From NCBI RefSeq assembly GCF_034350045.1, contig NZ_CP133781.1, positions 3,006,001-3,070,000 of the forward strand: a stretch of 64,000 bases of DNA, read 5' to 3'. Positions 35,601-43,777 of the stretch are shown here, piece by piece. The DNA comes from Pseudomonas sp. CCI4.2. Its GTDB lineage: Bacteria > Pseudomonadota > Gammaproteobacteria > Pseudomonadales > Pseudomonadaceae. Numbering within the stretch: the stretch's first letter is position 1; every line of letters starts with the position of its first letter. Position numbers and translations under genes: made by a program. Below the pieces are notes generated by a model, which saw nothing but the letters and a program-made list of their open reading frames with translations, did no database searches and was not told where the DNA came from.

Positions 35601-37468
35601 GCTTGTTGATGTCAGAAACCTTGCAACTGGTGGCCGCGTTCAACCACCTGCATATTTTCATCGATCCAAACCCGGAACCGGCTAACAGCTTCGTCGAGCG
35701 TCAACGCTTGTTCGATCTGCCACGTTCGTCCTGGTCGGACTACGACACCAGCATCATGTCCCAGGGCGGCGGGATTTATCCGCGCAGTTTGAAGAGCATT
35801 CCGATCAGCCCAGAGATGAAAGCGCGTTTCGACATCAGCGCCGACAAGCTGACCCCGACCGAGCTGCTCAACGCGTTGCTCAAGGCGCCGGTTGATTTGC
35901 TGTGGAACGGCGGCATCGGCACCTACGTTAAATCCAGCGAAGAAAGCCACGCTGATGTGGGCGACAAGGCCAACGATGCGCTGCGGGTGAACGGTAACGA
36001 GCTGCGCTGCAAAGTGGTAGGCGAGGGCGGCAACCTCGGCATGACCCAACTGGGTCGCGTCGAATTCGGCCTCAATGGCGGCGGTTCTAACACCGACTTC
36101 ATCGACAACGCCGGTGGCGTGGATTGCTCCGACCACGAGGTAAACATCAAGATCCTGCTTAACGAAGTGGTTCAGGCAGGCGACATGACTGAAAAACAGC
36201 GTAACCAGCTGCTGGAAAGCATGACCGACGAAGTGGGCCACTTGGTATTGGGCAATAACTACAAGCAGACCCAGGCATTGTCCTTGGCTGCGCGTCGGGC
36301 TTACGAGCGGATCGCTGAATACAAGCGCTTGATGAACGATCTGGAAGCACGGGGCAAGCTGGACCGTGCCATCGAGTTCCTGCCAGCCGAAGAGCAACTG
36401 GCTGAGCGCATCGCGGCAGGCCATGGCTTGACCCGTCCTGAGCTGTCGGTGCTGATTTCGTACAGCAAAATCGACCTCAAGGAATCCTTGCTTGAGTCTC
36501 GCGTGCCGGACGACGACTACCTCGCTCGCGACATGGAAACGGCTTTCCCGCCGTCCCTGGCGGCGAAATTCTCCGAAGCCATGCGTCGTCACCGACTCAA
36601 GCGCGAAATTGTCAGCACCCAGATCGCCAACGATCTGGTTAACCACATGGGCATCACCTTCGTGCAGCGGCTCAAAGAGTCCACCGGCATGAGCGCTGCC
36701 AACGTGGCCGGTGCGTACGTGATCGTGCGGGACATCTTCCACCTGCCGCACTGGTTCCGTCAGATCGAAGCGCTGGACACCAAGGTGCCGGCTGAAATCC
36801 AGCTGGCGCTGATGGACGAGCTGATGCGCCTGGGCCGTCGCGCCACGCGTTGGTTCCTGCGCAGCCGTCGCAACGAATTGGACGCCGGTCGTGATGTTGC
36901 ACACTTTGGTCCGCACGTCGCCGCCCTGGGTCTGAAACTCGACGAGTTGCTCGAAGGCCCGACCCGTGACGTCTGGATGAGCCGTTATGAGGCGTATGTC
37001 GAAGCCGGTGTTCCAGAATTGCTGGCGCGCATGGTTGCGGGCACTAGCCACCTCTACACGCTGCTGCCGATCATCGAAGCGTCGGACGTCACTGGGCAGA
37101 ACGCTGCCGACGTGGCCAAGGCTTACTTCGCTGTGGGCAGTTCGCTGGACGTGACCTGGTACTTGCAACAGATCAGTAACTTGCCGGTTGAAAACAACTG
37201 GCAAGCGCTGGCCCGTGAAGCCTTCCGCGACGACATCGACTGGCAGCAACGGGCTATTACGGTGTCGGTCCTGCAACAGCCTGACGCGCCGGCAGAGATC
37301 GAAGCACGTCTGGAAGCGTGGCTTGAACAGCACATGCCAATGGTCGATCGCTGGCGCGCCATGTTGGTTGAGTTGCGTGCTGCAAGCGGTACGGATTACG
37401 CGATGTATGCGGTGGCCAACCGCGAATTGCTGGATCTGGCCATGAGTGGGCAAGCCAGCGTGATTTGA
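32606..37468 (+). CDS. gdhB: NAD-specific glutamate dehydrogenase, 180-kDa class
   Basis: A 1620-residue enzyme oxidising glutamate to 2-oxoglutarate and ammonia with NAD+. The length and architecture fit the large GDH class of Pseudomonas (P. aeruginosa GdhB): a long N-terminal regulatory part with ACT-like domains, a catalytic core (about 820-1150) with [41 protein letters not shown], the nucleotide-binding region around [15 protein letters not shown] and [12 protein letters not shown], and a C-terminal helical domain. The ATG at 32606 has GCGGAG upstream. In Pseudomonas the enzyme is used for growth on arginine and glutamate and is regulated allosterically. A strong terminator follows. Confidence 0.96.
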   Translation: [1620 protein letters not shown]

Positions 37469-37492
37469 TGGTTTGAGTTGAAGCGGTAAATC

Positions 37493-37528
37493 AAAAAGCC
37501 CCGCGTCGAGAGATGTGGGGCTTTTTTT
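37493..37528 (+). terminator. Rho-independent terminator of gdhB
   Basis: AAAAAGCCCC / GGGGCTTTTT 10-bp stem, 14-nt loop, with a T run, 24 bp after the gdhB stop. Confidence 0.9.
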
Positions 37529-37534
37529 GTGATT

Positions 37535-37558
37535 TGTAGGAGCGAACTTGTTGGCGAA
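37535..37558 (+). repeat. Single CGAACTTGTTGGCG-type REP unit
   Basis: TGTAGGAGCGAACTTGTTGG and then CGAA: a lone unit immediately after the gdhB terminator. Confidence 0.6.
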
Positions 37559-37612
37559 AGAGGGCCTGACGCGGTGCGCCTGATACCACGGATTCTGGCG
37601 ATTCACAGATTT

Positions 37613-37821
37613 CTGTAGGAGAGTCCGCCACGTCTTCGACGCCGCGCTGTCGCGCAGCGAACTGTGTGGCACTTGGTGTGGTTTGAGGTTGCAGGGAGTC
37701 AGGACTGAAGCCTTCCCGAATAAATTCGGTCCCACGGTTTGGCGCTACACAGATTCTGTAGGAGCTGCCGAAGGCTGCGATGAGGTCCGAAGGACCTTCG
37801 CCAACACATTGGCTCCTGCAG
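37613..37821 (-). repeat. Composite dispersed repeat module, copy 4 (reverse)
   Basis: Reverse-orientation copy of the module: CTGTAGGAG..CGCTGTCGCGCAGCG, CCCGAATAAATTCGGTCCC, GTAGGAGCTGCCGAAGGCTG and CTTCGCCAACACATTGGCTC. Lies between the gdhB and acnB terminators, thus outside any transcript. The long left extension of copies A and B is absent here. Confidence 0.85.
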
Positions 37822-37837
37822 GCGATCTTCGGGTCAT

Positions 37838-37869
37838 AAAAAAACCCCATCACCAGGATGGGGTTTTTT
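37838..37869 (-). terminator. Bidirectional terminator of acnB
   Basis: AAAAAACCCCAT / ATGGGGTTTTTT, 12-bp perfect stem, 7-nt loop, 16 bp beyond the acnB stop on the reverse strand. Confidence 0.9.
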
Positions 37870-37884
37870 CAACGCGGTGTTTCT

Positions 37885-40485
37885 TTACGCTTGAATAACC
37901 GGGATGTTGGCATTGGCTGCCGACTCACGGAATTCTGCGATTTGATCGAAGCTCAGGTAGCGGTAAACGTCCGCTGCCATGGTGTCGATTTCTTTCGCGT
38001 AGGCCATGTACTCTTCGACGGTCGGCAGGCGACCGAGGATCGATGCAACGGACGCCAACTCAGCCGAAGCCAGGTAAACGTTCGCGCCATCGCCCAAGCG
38101 GTTCGGGAAGTTACGGGTTGAGGTCGAGACCACGGTGGAGTTTGGTTCAACGCGAGCCTGGTTACCCATGCACAGCGAGCAGCCCGGCATTTCCATGCGC
38201 GCGCCGGCTTTGCCGTAGATGCCGTAGTAACCTTCTTCGGTCAACTGGTGAGCGTCCATTTTGGTCGGCGGCGATAGCCACAGACGGGTTGGAAGCTGAC
38301 CTTTAACCTTGTCCAGCAACTTACCGGCAGCGCGGAAGTGACCAATGTTGGTCATGCACGAACCGATGAACACTTCGTCGATCTTCTCGCCAGCAACGCT
38401 GGAAAGCAGACGGGCGTCGTCCGGGTCGTTTGGCGCGCAGAGCACAGGCTCTTTGATTTCGTCGAGGTTGATTTCGATGGTTTCGGCGTATTCGGCGTCA
38501 GCATCGGCAACCATCAACTCAGGGTTGGCAACCCAGGCTTCCATCGCTTGAGCGCGACGTTCCAGAGTCCGTGCATCGCCGTAGCCTTCGCCGATCATCC
38601 AGCGCAGCAAGGTGATGTTGGAGTTCAGGTACTCGGTGATCGACTCTTTGGACAGCTTGATGGTGCAACCGGCAGCAGAGCGTTCGGCCGAGGCGTCGGA
38701 CAGCTCGAAAGCCTGTTCGATGCTCAGGTTGTCGAGGCCTTCGATTTCCAGGATGCGACCGGAGAACGCGTTCTTCTTGCCTTTCTTCTCTACGGTCAAC
38801 AGGCCAGCCTGGATCGCGTAGTAAGGAATGGCATGAACCAAGTCGCGCAGAGTAACGCCCGGCTGCATTTTGCCTTTGAAGCGAACCAGGATCGATTCCG
38901 GCATGTCCAGTGGCATAACACCCGTGGCAGCAGCAAACGCGACCAGACCGGAACCTGCTGGGAACGAAATGCCCATTGGGAAGCGGGTGTGGGAGTCACC
39001 ACCGGTACCGACAGTGTCCGGCAGCAGCATGCGGTTCAGCCAGCTGTGGATGATGCCATCGCCCGGACGCAGGGAAACGCCGCCGCGGGTCATGATGAAA
39101 TCAGGCAGCGTGTGGTGAGTCTGCACGTCGATCGGCTTTGGATACGCCGCGGTGTGGCAGAACGACTGCATGACCAGATCGGTGGAGAAACCCAAGCAAG
39201 CCAAGTCTTTCAGCTCGTCGCGGGTCATCGGGCCAGTGGTGTCCTGGGAACCGACGGTGGTCATTTTTGGTTCGCAGTACGTGCCTGGACGGATGCCGGT
39301 TACGCCGCACGCCTTGCCGACCATTTTCTGCGCCAGGGTGAAACCCTTGGTGCTGGCAATCGGTGGCTCAGGCAGCTTGAACAGCGTCGAAGGCGGCAGG
39401 CCCAATTCGGTACGGGCTTTCTCGGTCAAACCACGGCCGATGATCAGCGGGATACGGCCGCCAGCACGGACTTCGTCCAACAGCACAGGGGTCTTCATTT
39501 CGAAGGTGGCCAGGACTTCTTCGCTGTCGTGTTTGGTGACTTTACCGGCGTACGGGTAAACGTCGATCACGTCGCCCATGTTCATGTGGGTCACATCGAA
39601 TTCGATCGGCAGTGCGCCGGCGTCTTCCATGGTGTTGTAGAAAATGGGAGCAATTTTGTTGCCGAAGCAGAAACCGCCAGCGCGCTTGTTCGGCACGTTT
39701 GGAACGTCGTCGCCGAAGAACCACAACACGGAGTTGGTGGCTGACTTACGCGACGAACCGGTACCGACCACATCACCGACGTAGGCAATAGGGAAGCCTT
39801 CGCCGCGCATGCGCTCGATTTGCTTCATCGGGCCGATGGCGCCTTGTTGATCAGGCACGATGCCGTCACGGGCCATTTTCAGCATGGCGAGTGCGTGCAG
39901 CGGGATGTCAGGGCGGGACCAGGCATCAGGCGCTGGGGACAGGTCGTCGGTGTTGGTTTCGCCGGTGACCTTGAACACGCGCAGGCTGATTTTTTCGGCC
40001 AGGGTAGGGCGATTCTGGAACCATTCGCCGTCAGCCCAGGACTGCAGGACTTCTTGGGCGTGAACGTTGCCGTTCTTGGCTTTTTCGGCCACGTCGTGGA
40101 ATGCGTCGAACATCAACAGTGTGTGCTTGAGTGCTTTGGCAGACTCTGGCGCCAATACGGCGTCGTCGAGTAGGTCGACCAACGTGACGATGTTGTAGCC
40201 ACCTTGCATGGTGCCCAACAGTTTAACGGCGTGTTTTTTGTCAATCAGCGGGGAGGTGACTTCGCCTTTCGCCAGAGCGGACAGGAAGCCGGCCTTGACG
40301 TAAGCGGCTTCATCAACGCCTGGTGGAACGCGATTGGTGATCAGGTCGAGAAGAAAGGTTTCTTCGCCAGCCGGAGGGGTCTTCAGCAGCTCGATCAAGC
40401 CTGCGGTTTGTTCGGCGTTAAGCGGCTGGGGAACGATACCCAGAGCGGCGCGCTCTTCGATGTGTTTACGGTAGGCTTCAAGCAC
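37885..40485 (-). CDS. acnB: Aconitate hydratase B
   Basis: An 866-residue [4Fe-4S] aconitase of the TCA cycle, also 2-methylisocitrate dehydratase active. The start was taken as the GTG at 40485 because this gives the family N terminus [20 protein letters not shown] (E. coli AcnB 865 residues); GAGGG lies just upstream. The N-terminal HEAT-like domain is followed by the swivel domain around [19 protein letters not shown] and the catalytic domains. Cluster cysteines are in [15 protein letters not shown] and [14 protein letters not shown]; a further motif is [11 protein letters not shown]. AcnB can act as an iron-responsive mRNA-binding protein when it loses its cluster. The leader has unusual inverted repeats (40603-40740). 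Confidence 0.96.
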   Translation of the reverse strand: MLEAYRKHIEERAALGIVPQPLNAEQTAGLIELLKTPPAGEETFLLDLITNRVPPGVDEAAYVKAGFLSALAKGEVTSPLIDKKHAVKLLGTMQGGYNIVTLVDLLDDAVLAPESAKALKHTLLMFDAFHDVAEKAKNGNVHAQEVLQSWADGEWFQNRPTLAEKISLRVFKVTGETNTDDLSPAPDAWSRPDIPLHALAMLKMARDGIVPDQQGAIGPMKQIERMRGEGFPIAYVGDVVGTGSSRKSATNSVLWFFGDDVPNVPNKRAGGFCFGNKIAPIFYNTMEDAGALPIEFDVTHMNMGDVIDVYPYAGKVTKHDSEEVLATFEMKTPVLLDEVRAGGRIPLIIGRGLTEKARTELGLPPSTLFKLPEPPIASTKGFTLAQKMVGKACGVTGIRPGTYCEPKMTTVGSQDTTGPMTRDELKDLACLGFSTDLVMQSFCHTAAYPKPIDVQTHHTLPDFIMTRGGVSLRPGDGIIHSWLNRMLLPDTVGTGGDSHTRFPMGISFPAGSGLVAFAAATGVMPLDMPESILVRFKGKMQPGVTLRDLVHAIPYYAIQAGLLTVEKKGKKNAFSGRILEIEGLDNLSIEQAFELSDASAERSAAGCTIKLSKESITEYLNSNITLLRWMIGEGYGDARTLERRAQAMEAWVANPELMVADADAEYAETIEINLDEIKEPVLCAPNDPDDARLLSSVAGEKIDEVFIGSCMTNIGHFRAAGKLLDKVKGQLPTRLWLSPPTKMDAHQLTEEGYYGIYGKAGARMEMPGCSLCMGNQARVEPNSTVVSTSTRNFPNRLGDGANVYLASAELASVASILGRLPTVEEYMAYAKEIDTMAADVYRYLSFDQIAEFRESAANANIPVIQA

Positions 40486-40602
40486 AGTTATTACCCTCAT
40501 CAGTGGTCCCAAATGGGTGTCCGGGACGCTCATCCAGAAATAACTCGCACCCTGCACGACGAAGCTTTTGAGCCCCTTGGTCAGAGAAACGGTTATTCCT
40601 TA

Positions 40603-40740
40603 CAGAAGCTGTTTTCAAAGTTTGACGCCTGCAGGACGGCTGATGAGTGTCGACTCAGGGGATTTCACGAGGAATTCCTGGGTCGACACCGGACTGCGGG
40701 GTTACTTAACTGTGCTCGTGACGCTTTGAAAACAGCTTCT
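40603..40740 (-). promoter_or_regulatory. Nested inverted repeats in the acnB 5' leader
   Basis: Outer arms of 17 bp, perfect: AGAAGCTGTTTTCAAAG at 40603-40619 and its reverse complement at 40724-40740. Inside lie near-perfect 13-bp arms GTGTCGACTCAGG / CCTGGGTCGACAC (one G-T position), with 26 bp and 34 bp between the inner and outer arms. The element sits 118 bp ahead of the acnB start. It would form a large branched RNA stem in the acnB transcript, or may be a remnant MITE-like insertion with terminal inverted repeats. Confidence 0.7.
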
Positions 40741-40768
40741 AACGGACATTGGCGCCTTAAAAGGCTCG

Positions 40769-40800
40769 CTGATTCTACGGCAAAAATTGGCTAAAAGTAA
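40769..40800 (-). promoter_or_regulatory. Candidate sigma-70 promoter of acnB
   Basis: Read on the reverse strand: TTACTT, 17 bp, TAGAAT. The -10 is good, the -35 moderate. Transcription from here would include the nested palindrome in a leader of about 280 nt. Confidence 0.45.
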
Positions 40801-40886
40801 GTTAACCACAGCACGTTCAAGGGTGACCCTCGTTAGACAAAGGGATAACATGCTGACCTGTTTCGCCTGTCGTAGCCTTGTTTCCT

Positions 40887-41357
40887 ATGCCCAATCAAAC
40901 CATCAAAACCCCGTGCGTCGGCCTCTGTTCCACTGTTTATGGGGATCTGGTGTGCCGTGGCTGCAAGCGTTTTCACCACGAAGTGATCAATTGGAATGGT
41001 TACAACGAGGCTGAAAAACGTGCGGTTTGGTTGCGACTGGAACAATTGTTGGTGCAGGTCATGGCGGGCAAACTTCAGGTGTTCGACCCCGCCAAGCTGC
41101 GCCTGCAACTGGAGCAGCGCAAAATTCGCTTCGTGCCGAATCAATCGGTGTATTGCTGGGCCTACCAGTTAATTGCTCGCGGGGCGCGGGTGATCACCCA
41201 GCTCGACGCCTACGGCGTGGTCCTGATGCCGGAGTTTCGCGGCTGGAACCTGCCGGACCTGCGGGACGCCATTGATCGCGAGTTTTTCCTGTTGTCTGAA
41301 GCCCATTACGAACGTTACATCGCGCCGGGGTTTTTGAAGGATACGTTTGGCGGTTAA
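40887..41357 (+). CDS. DUF1289 domain protein
   Basis: A 156-residue soluble protein with the DUF1289 N terminus: PCVGLCSTVYGDLVCRGCKR, four cysteines in a C-x3-4-C-x8-C-x2-C layout that may bind a metal or Fe-S cluster, followed by RFHHEVINWNGYNEAEKRAVW. The remaining 100 residues are a longer C-terminal extension seen in Pseudomonas members (YERYIAPGFLKD). The start ATG at 40887 gives MPNQTIKTPC. Function unknown; divergent from acnB with a 401-bp gap. Confidence 0.85.
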   Translation: MPNQTIKTPCVGLCSTVYGDLVCRGCKRFHHEVINWNGYNEAEKRAVWLRLEQLLVQVMAGKLQVFDPAKLRLQLEQRKIRFVPNQSVYCWAYQLIARGARVITQLDAYGVVLMPEFRGWNLPDLRDAIDREFFLLSEAHYERYIAPGFLKDTFGG

Positions 41358-41370
41358 GCGGTGGTGCGGC

Positions 41371-41445
41371 TTTCCCGAATAAATTCGGTCCCACAGAATG
41401 AACTGCGCATTACCCGGCGGGAGCGAACTTGTTCGCGAAGGCGCC
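41371..41445. repeat. Two REP-type units
   Basis: CCCGAATAAATTCGGTCCCA and GGGAGCGAACTTGTTCGCGA in tandem, between convergent DUF1289 and UspA genes. Confidence 0.7.
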
Positions 41446-41465
41446 ATCGCAGGCACCGCATCAGA

Positions 41466-42317
41466 TCAGCCGTTGACGGCCAATGCTTCCAAATGCGCAA
41501 TAACCTCTTCGGTTTTCAGCACCAGCACATCACTTTCCAGCGAATCGAGAATGACTTCAGCGGTGTTGCCGATCAATGCGCCTGAAATGCCGGTGCGTCC
41601 GACGGTGCCGATGATGGTGACTGCGGCTTTAAGCGTGTGCGCGGTGTGCGGAATCAACACGTCGGCGGGGCCTTCTGCGATGTGCAAATGGCTGTCGTCA
41701 ACGTCGAACTCAGTCTGAAACGCCAAACACTGCTCTTGATAACGCGCTTGGATATGGACGGCGGGATCGACTGCCGAGAGGATGGGCGCGGGGTGGGCAG
41801 CGATCACATGCAACTGACCCTTGGTCAATGCGGCAATTTCAAAGCCGTAATCGACGATGCTGAAATGCAACGCCCGGTGCTCGCCGTCGGCGTTGCCGAC
41901 ATCCACGGCTGCGAGGATGACGCCGCCGGTCCATGAGGTCGCGGTCTTGACCATCAATACCGCGCTGGGGCATTTGCGCAGCAGTTTCCAATCGTCGGGT
42001 GTCAGCAGGGCTTTTTTCAGCGGGTTGTCTGGGAAGTGCTGCTTGATCACCAGTCCGCAGTTTTCTGCTTGCTGCACATCAATGATGGTTTGGTGCGGGC
42101 TGTCGTTCCAGGCTTGTTGGGCGGTGGCGTTGAAATCGGCCCTGAGCAAGTCGTCCGTGAGTTCTTCGAGCAGTAGCGAATGGTCGTTTTTTTTGTCGCA
42201 GATCAGCAGGTGCAGGTGCGCTTGGGTCACGCAAGCGATCAGCTTGGCCCGGGTGAGGGCCAGACTTTCGGCGTCGTGAGGTTCGATGATCACAAGGATG
42301 CTGCGAACGGCTTGCAT
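41466..42317 (-). CDS. Tandem universal stress protein (UspA x2)
   Basis: A 283-residue cytosolic protein with two Usp domains, about 1-140 (MQAVRSILVIIEPH...SAVLMVKT) and 150-280. The second has the ATP-binding loop GTVGRTGISGALIGNTAEVI (G-x2-G-x9-G-S/T type) and ends VLVLKTEEV; the first lacks it. UspE-type tandem proteins occur in Pseudomonas and respond to low oxygen or stress, controlled in many cases by Anr; I see no clear Anr box here. Convergent with the DUF1289 gene, divergent from miaE. Confidence 0.9.
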   Translation of the reverse strand: MQAVRSILVIIEPHDAESLALTRAKLIACVTQAHLHLLICDKKNDHSLLLEELTDDLLRADFNATAQQAWNDSPHQTIIDVQQAENCGLVIKQHFPDNPLKKALLTPDDWKLLRKCPSAVLMVKTATSWTGGVILAAVDVGNADGEHRALHFSIVDYGFEIAALTKGQLHVIAAHPAPILSAVDPAVHIQARYQEQCLAFQTEFDVDDSHLHIAEGPADVLIPHTAHTLKAAVTIIGTVGRTGISGALIGNTAEVILDSLESDVLVLKTEEVIAHLEALAVNG

Positions 42318-42436
42318 ACGGGAGAACCTCGGCCGATGGCGGTAACCACAACTATAGTTGCAGTCTGCTGACTCGGTAGTTGATTCAGATCAGGACAAAT
42401 CCGCTACCTGACGCTGTTTCATTCCCACGGCCCTCG

Positions 42437-42442
42437 TATAAT
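42437..42442 (+). promoter_or_regulatory. -10 element of miaE promoter
   Basis: Perfect TATAAT, 36 bp upstream of the miaE ATG; no convincing -35 at the proper distance. Confidence 0.5.
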
Positions 42443-42477
42443 GCTGCGCTTTGCCCACCCCGGCCGACTGTGAACCT

Positions 42478-43152
42478 ATGCAACTGAACCCAGCAATCGA
42501 CGCTCCGCTTCCTGCCGCCAAGGCCCAACGGGCCTCCGTGATGCCTGAAATCCACGAGTTCCTTGGCTGCAAAACCCCTGACGCCTGGGTCGAAGCGGCG
42601 CTGGCTGATCAACCGACGATGCTGCTCGATCACAAAAATTGTGAATTTAAAGCCGCCAGCACCGCCATGAGCATGATCGCTAAATACGGCGCGTACACCG
42701 ACATGGTCCTGATGATGTCGCGGCTGGCCCGGGAAGAGTTGGTGCACCATGAGCAGGTCGTACGCCTGATGAAAAAGCGCAAGGTCGATTGGCGCCCGCT
42801 GTCCGCTAGCCGATATGCATCTGGTCTTAGATCCGCCGTGCGCAGCCATGAGCCGGTCAAACTCAGCGATACGTTGGTGGTTGGCGCGTTCATCGAAGCG
42901 CGCAGTTGCGAACGCTTTGAGAAGCTGGTGCCACATCTGGACGAAGAACTGGGCGCTTTTTATCACGGCTTGCTCAATAGCGAAGCGCGGCATTATCAGG
43001 GTTACCTGAAGTTGGCTTATCAGTATGGCGATGCCGCCGATGTGGCACAGACCATCGAAAGGATCCGGGTGGTGGAAGCCAGCTTGATCGACAGCCCGGA
43101 TGTCGAGTTCCGCTTTCACAGTGGTGTTCCGCAAAACCTGGCTCAGCGCTAA
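42478..43152 (+). CDS. miaE: tRNA-(ms2io6A)-hydroxylase
   Basis: A 224-residue non-heme di-iron monooxygenase that hydroxylates the isopentenyl group of ms2i6A37 in tRNAs reading U-starting codons. Iron ligands of the ferritin-like four-helix bundle are visible: CEFKA near residue 59, REELVHHEQV at about 91-100, FIEARSCERF, and NSEARHYQGY. Length is that of Pseudomonas MiaE. The ATG at 42478 was kept. Confidence 0.93.
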   Translation: MQLNPAIDAPLPAAKAQRASVMPEIHEFLGCKTPDAWVEAALADQPTMLLDHKNCEFKAASTAMSMIAKYGAYTDMVLMMSRLAREELVHHEQVVRLMKKRKVDWRPLSASRYASGLRSAVRSHEPVKLSDTLVVGAFIEARSCERFEKLVPHLDEELGAFYHGLLNSEARHYQGYLKLAYQYGDAADVAQTIERIRVVEASLIDSPDVEFRFHSGVPQNLAQR

Positions 43153-43161
43153 GCAGCCACG

Positions 43162-43183
43162 CCGCTGAACGTCCGTTCAGCGG
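43162..43183 (+). terminator. Hairpin terminator of miaE
   Basis: CCGCTGAACG / CGTTCAGCGG perfect 10-bp stem with a 2-nt loop and TTTCTT after it, 10 bp past the stop. Confidence 0.75.
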
Positions 43184-43220
43184 TTTCTTCGAGATAAAAA
43201 CAAAGCCTCCTATTTAATGC

Positions 43221-43273
43221 TTGGACATTCGCTGCCTAAGCAGTAACATCTTGTCATATTCCTGCCTAGGCAG
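43221..43273 (+). promoter_or_regulatory. marR-emr promoter with twin palindromic operators
   Basis: -35 TTGGAC at 43221-43226, 17-bp spacer, -10 TAACAT at 43244-43249. The palindrome CTGCCTAAGCAG (43232-43243) fills the spacer up to the -10, and a second, perfect palindrome CTGCCTAGGCAG lies at 43262-43273, 30 bp on (about three turns). The layout suits a MarR dimer repressing its own operon. Confidence 0.75.
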
Positions 43274-43288
43274 CTTTTTGGTGACTCG

Positions 43289-43777
43289 ATGAAACACTTC
43301 ACTCCCGAGAACTTTCACGCCGGTCTCATGGGCTTGCTGATAGGCCGCGTTGACGGCCTGAAGAATCGCATCCTCGACACCCATCTGGTGCCTTACGGTG
43401 TGACCTCTTCGCAATTTAAAGTGCTGATTATCGTAGGCCAGTATCAGAGCGATACGCCGGTTGAACTGTGCCGGCATCTGTCTCTGGACAGCGGTTCGAT
43501 GACGCGGATGATTGATCGTCTGGTGCAGAAGGGTTTGCTGGTTCGCGATCGTTCGGAAACCGACCGTCGTCAGGTCAAGCTCGCGCTGACCGACGAAGGC
43601 CAGAAGCTGTCGCAGCGGCTGCCGCAGATTGGTGCCGAGGCAATGAATGACTTATTCGCGGCGCTCGACAGCGCCGAAGTGAAACGTCTGGAGCAGATCC
43701 TGACAAAAGTGTTAGTGGCCGCTGACGATCAAATCACTATCGCCCGCCTGGGCTTCAACCAAGCGAGTGAGCAATGA
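43289..43777 (+). CDS. MarR-family transcriptional regulator
   Basis: A 162-residue winged-helix repressor. The DNA-binding segment (about 55-105) reads TPVELCRHLSLDSGSMTRMIDRLVQKGLLVRDRSETDRRQVKLALT, with the D-x-R-R wing signature typical of MarR. It heads a four-gene multidrug efflux operon and overlaps the next gene by 4 bp (ATGA at 43774). Two palindromes at its promoter are the likely operators, so it should repress the operon until a phenolic or other ligand binds. EmrR/MprA of E. coli is the functional analogue. Confidence 0.92.
   Translation: MKHFTPENFHAGLMGLLIGRVDGLKNRILDTHLVPYGVTSSQFKVLIIVGQYQSDTPVELCRHLSLDSGSMTRMIDRLVQKGLLVRDRSETDRRQVKLALTDEGQKLSQRLPQIGAEAMNDLFAALDSAEVKRLEQILTKVLVAADDQITIARLGFNQASEQ

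Noticed and set aside
35612..37735. 707-codon open frame on the reverse strand opposite gdhB
   Set aside because: It mirrors the well-supported gdhB gene, has no recognisable domain and is His/Gln/Val-rich as expected for an antisense frame in GC-rich DNA.
38338..39744. 468-codon open frame opposite acnB
   Set aside because: Complement of a highly conserved gene; no domain, no ribosome site.
40603..40740. An RsmX/Y/Z-type small RNA suggested by several GGA triplets on the forward strand
   Set aside because: No GacA upstream element, no promoter or terminator in the right place, and the better explanation is the acnB leader on the reverse strand.
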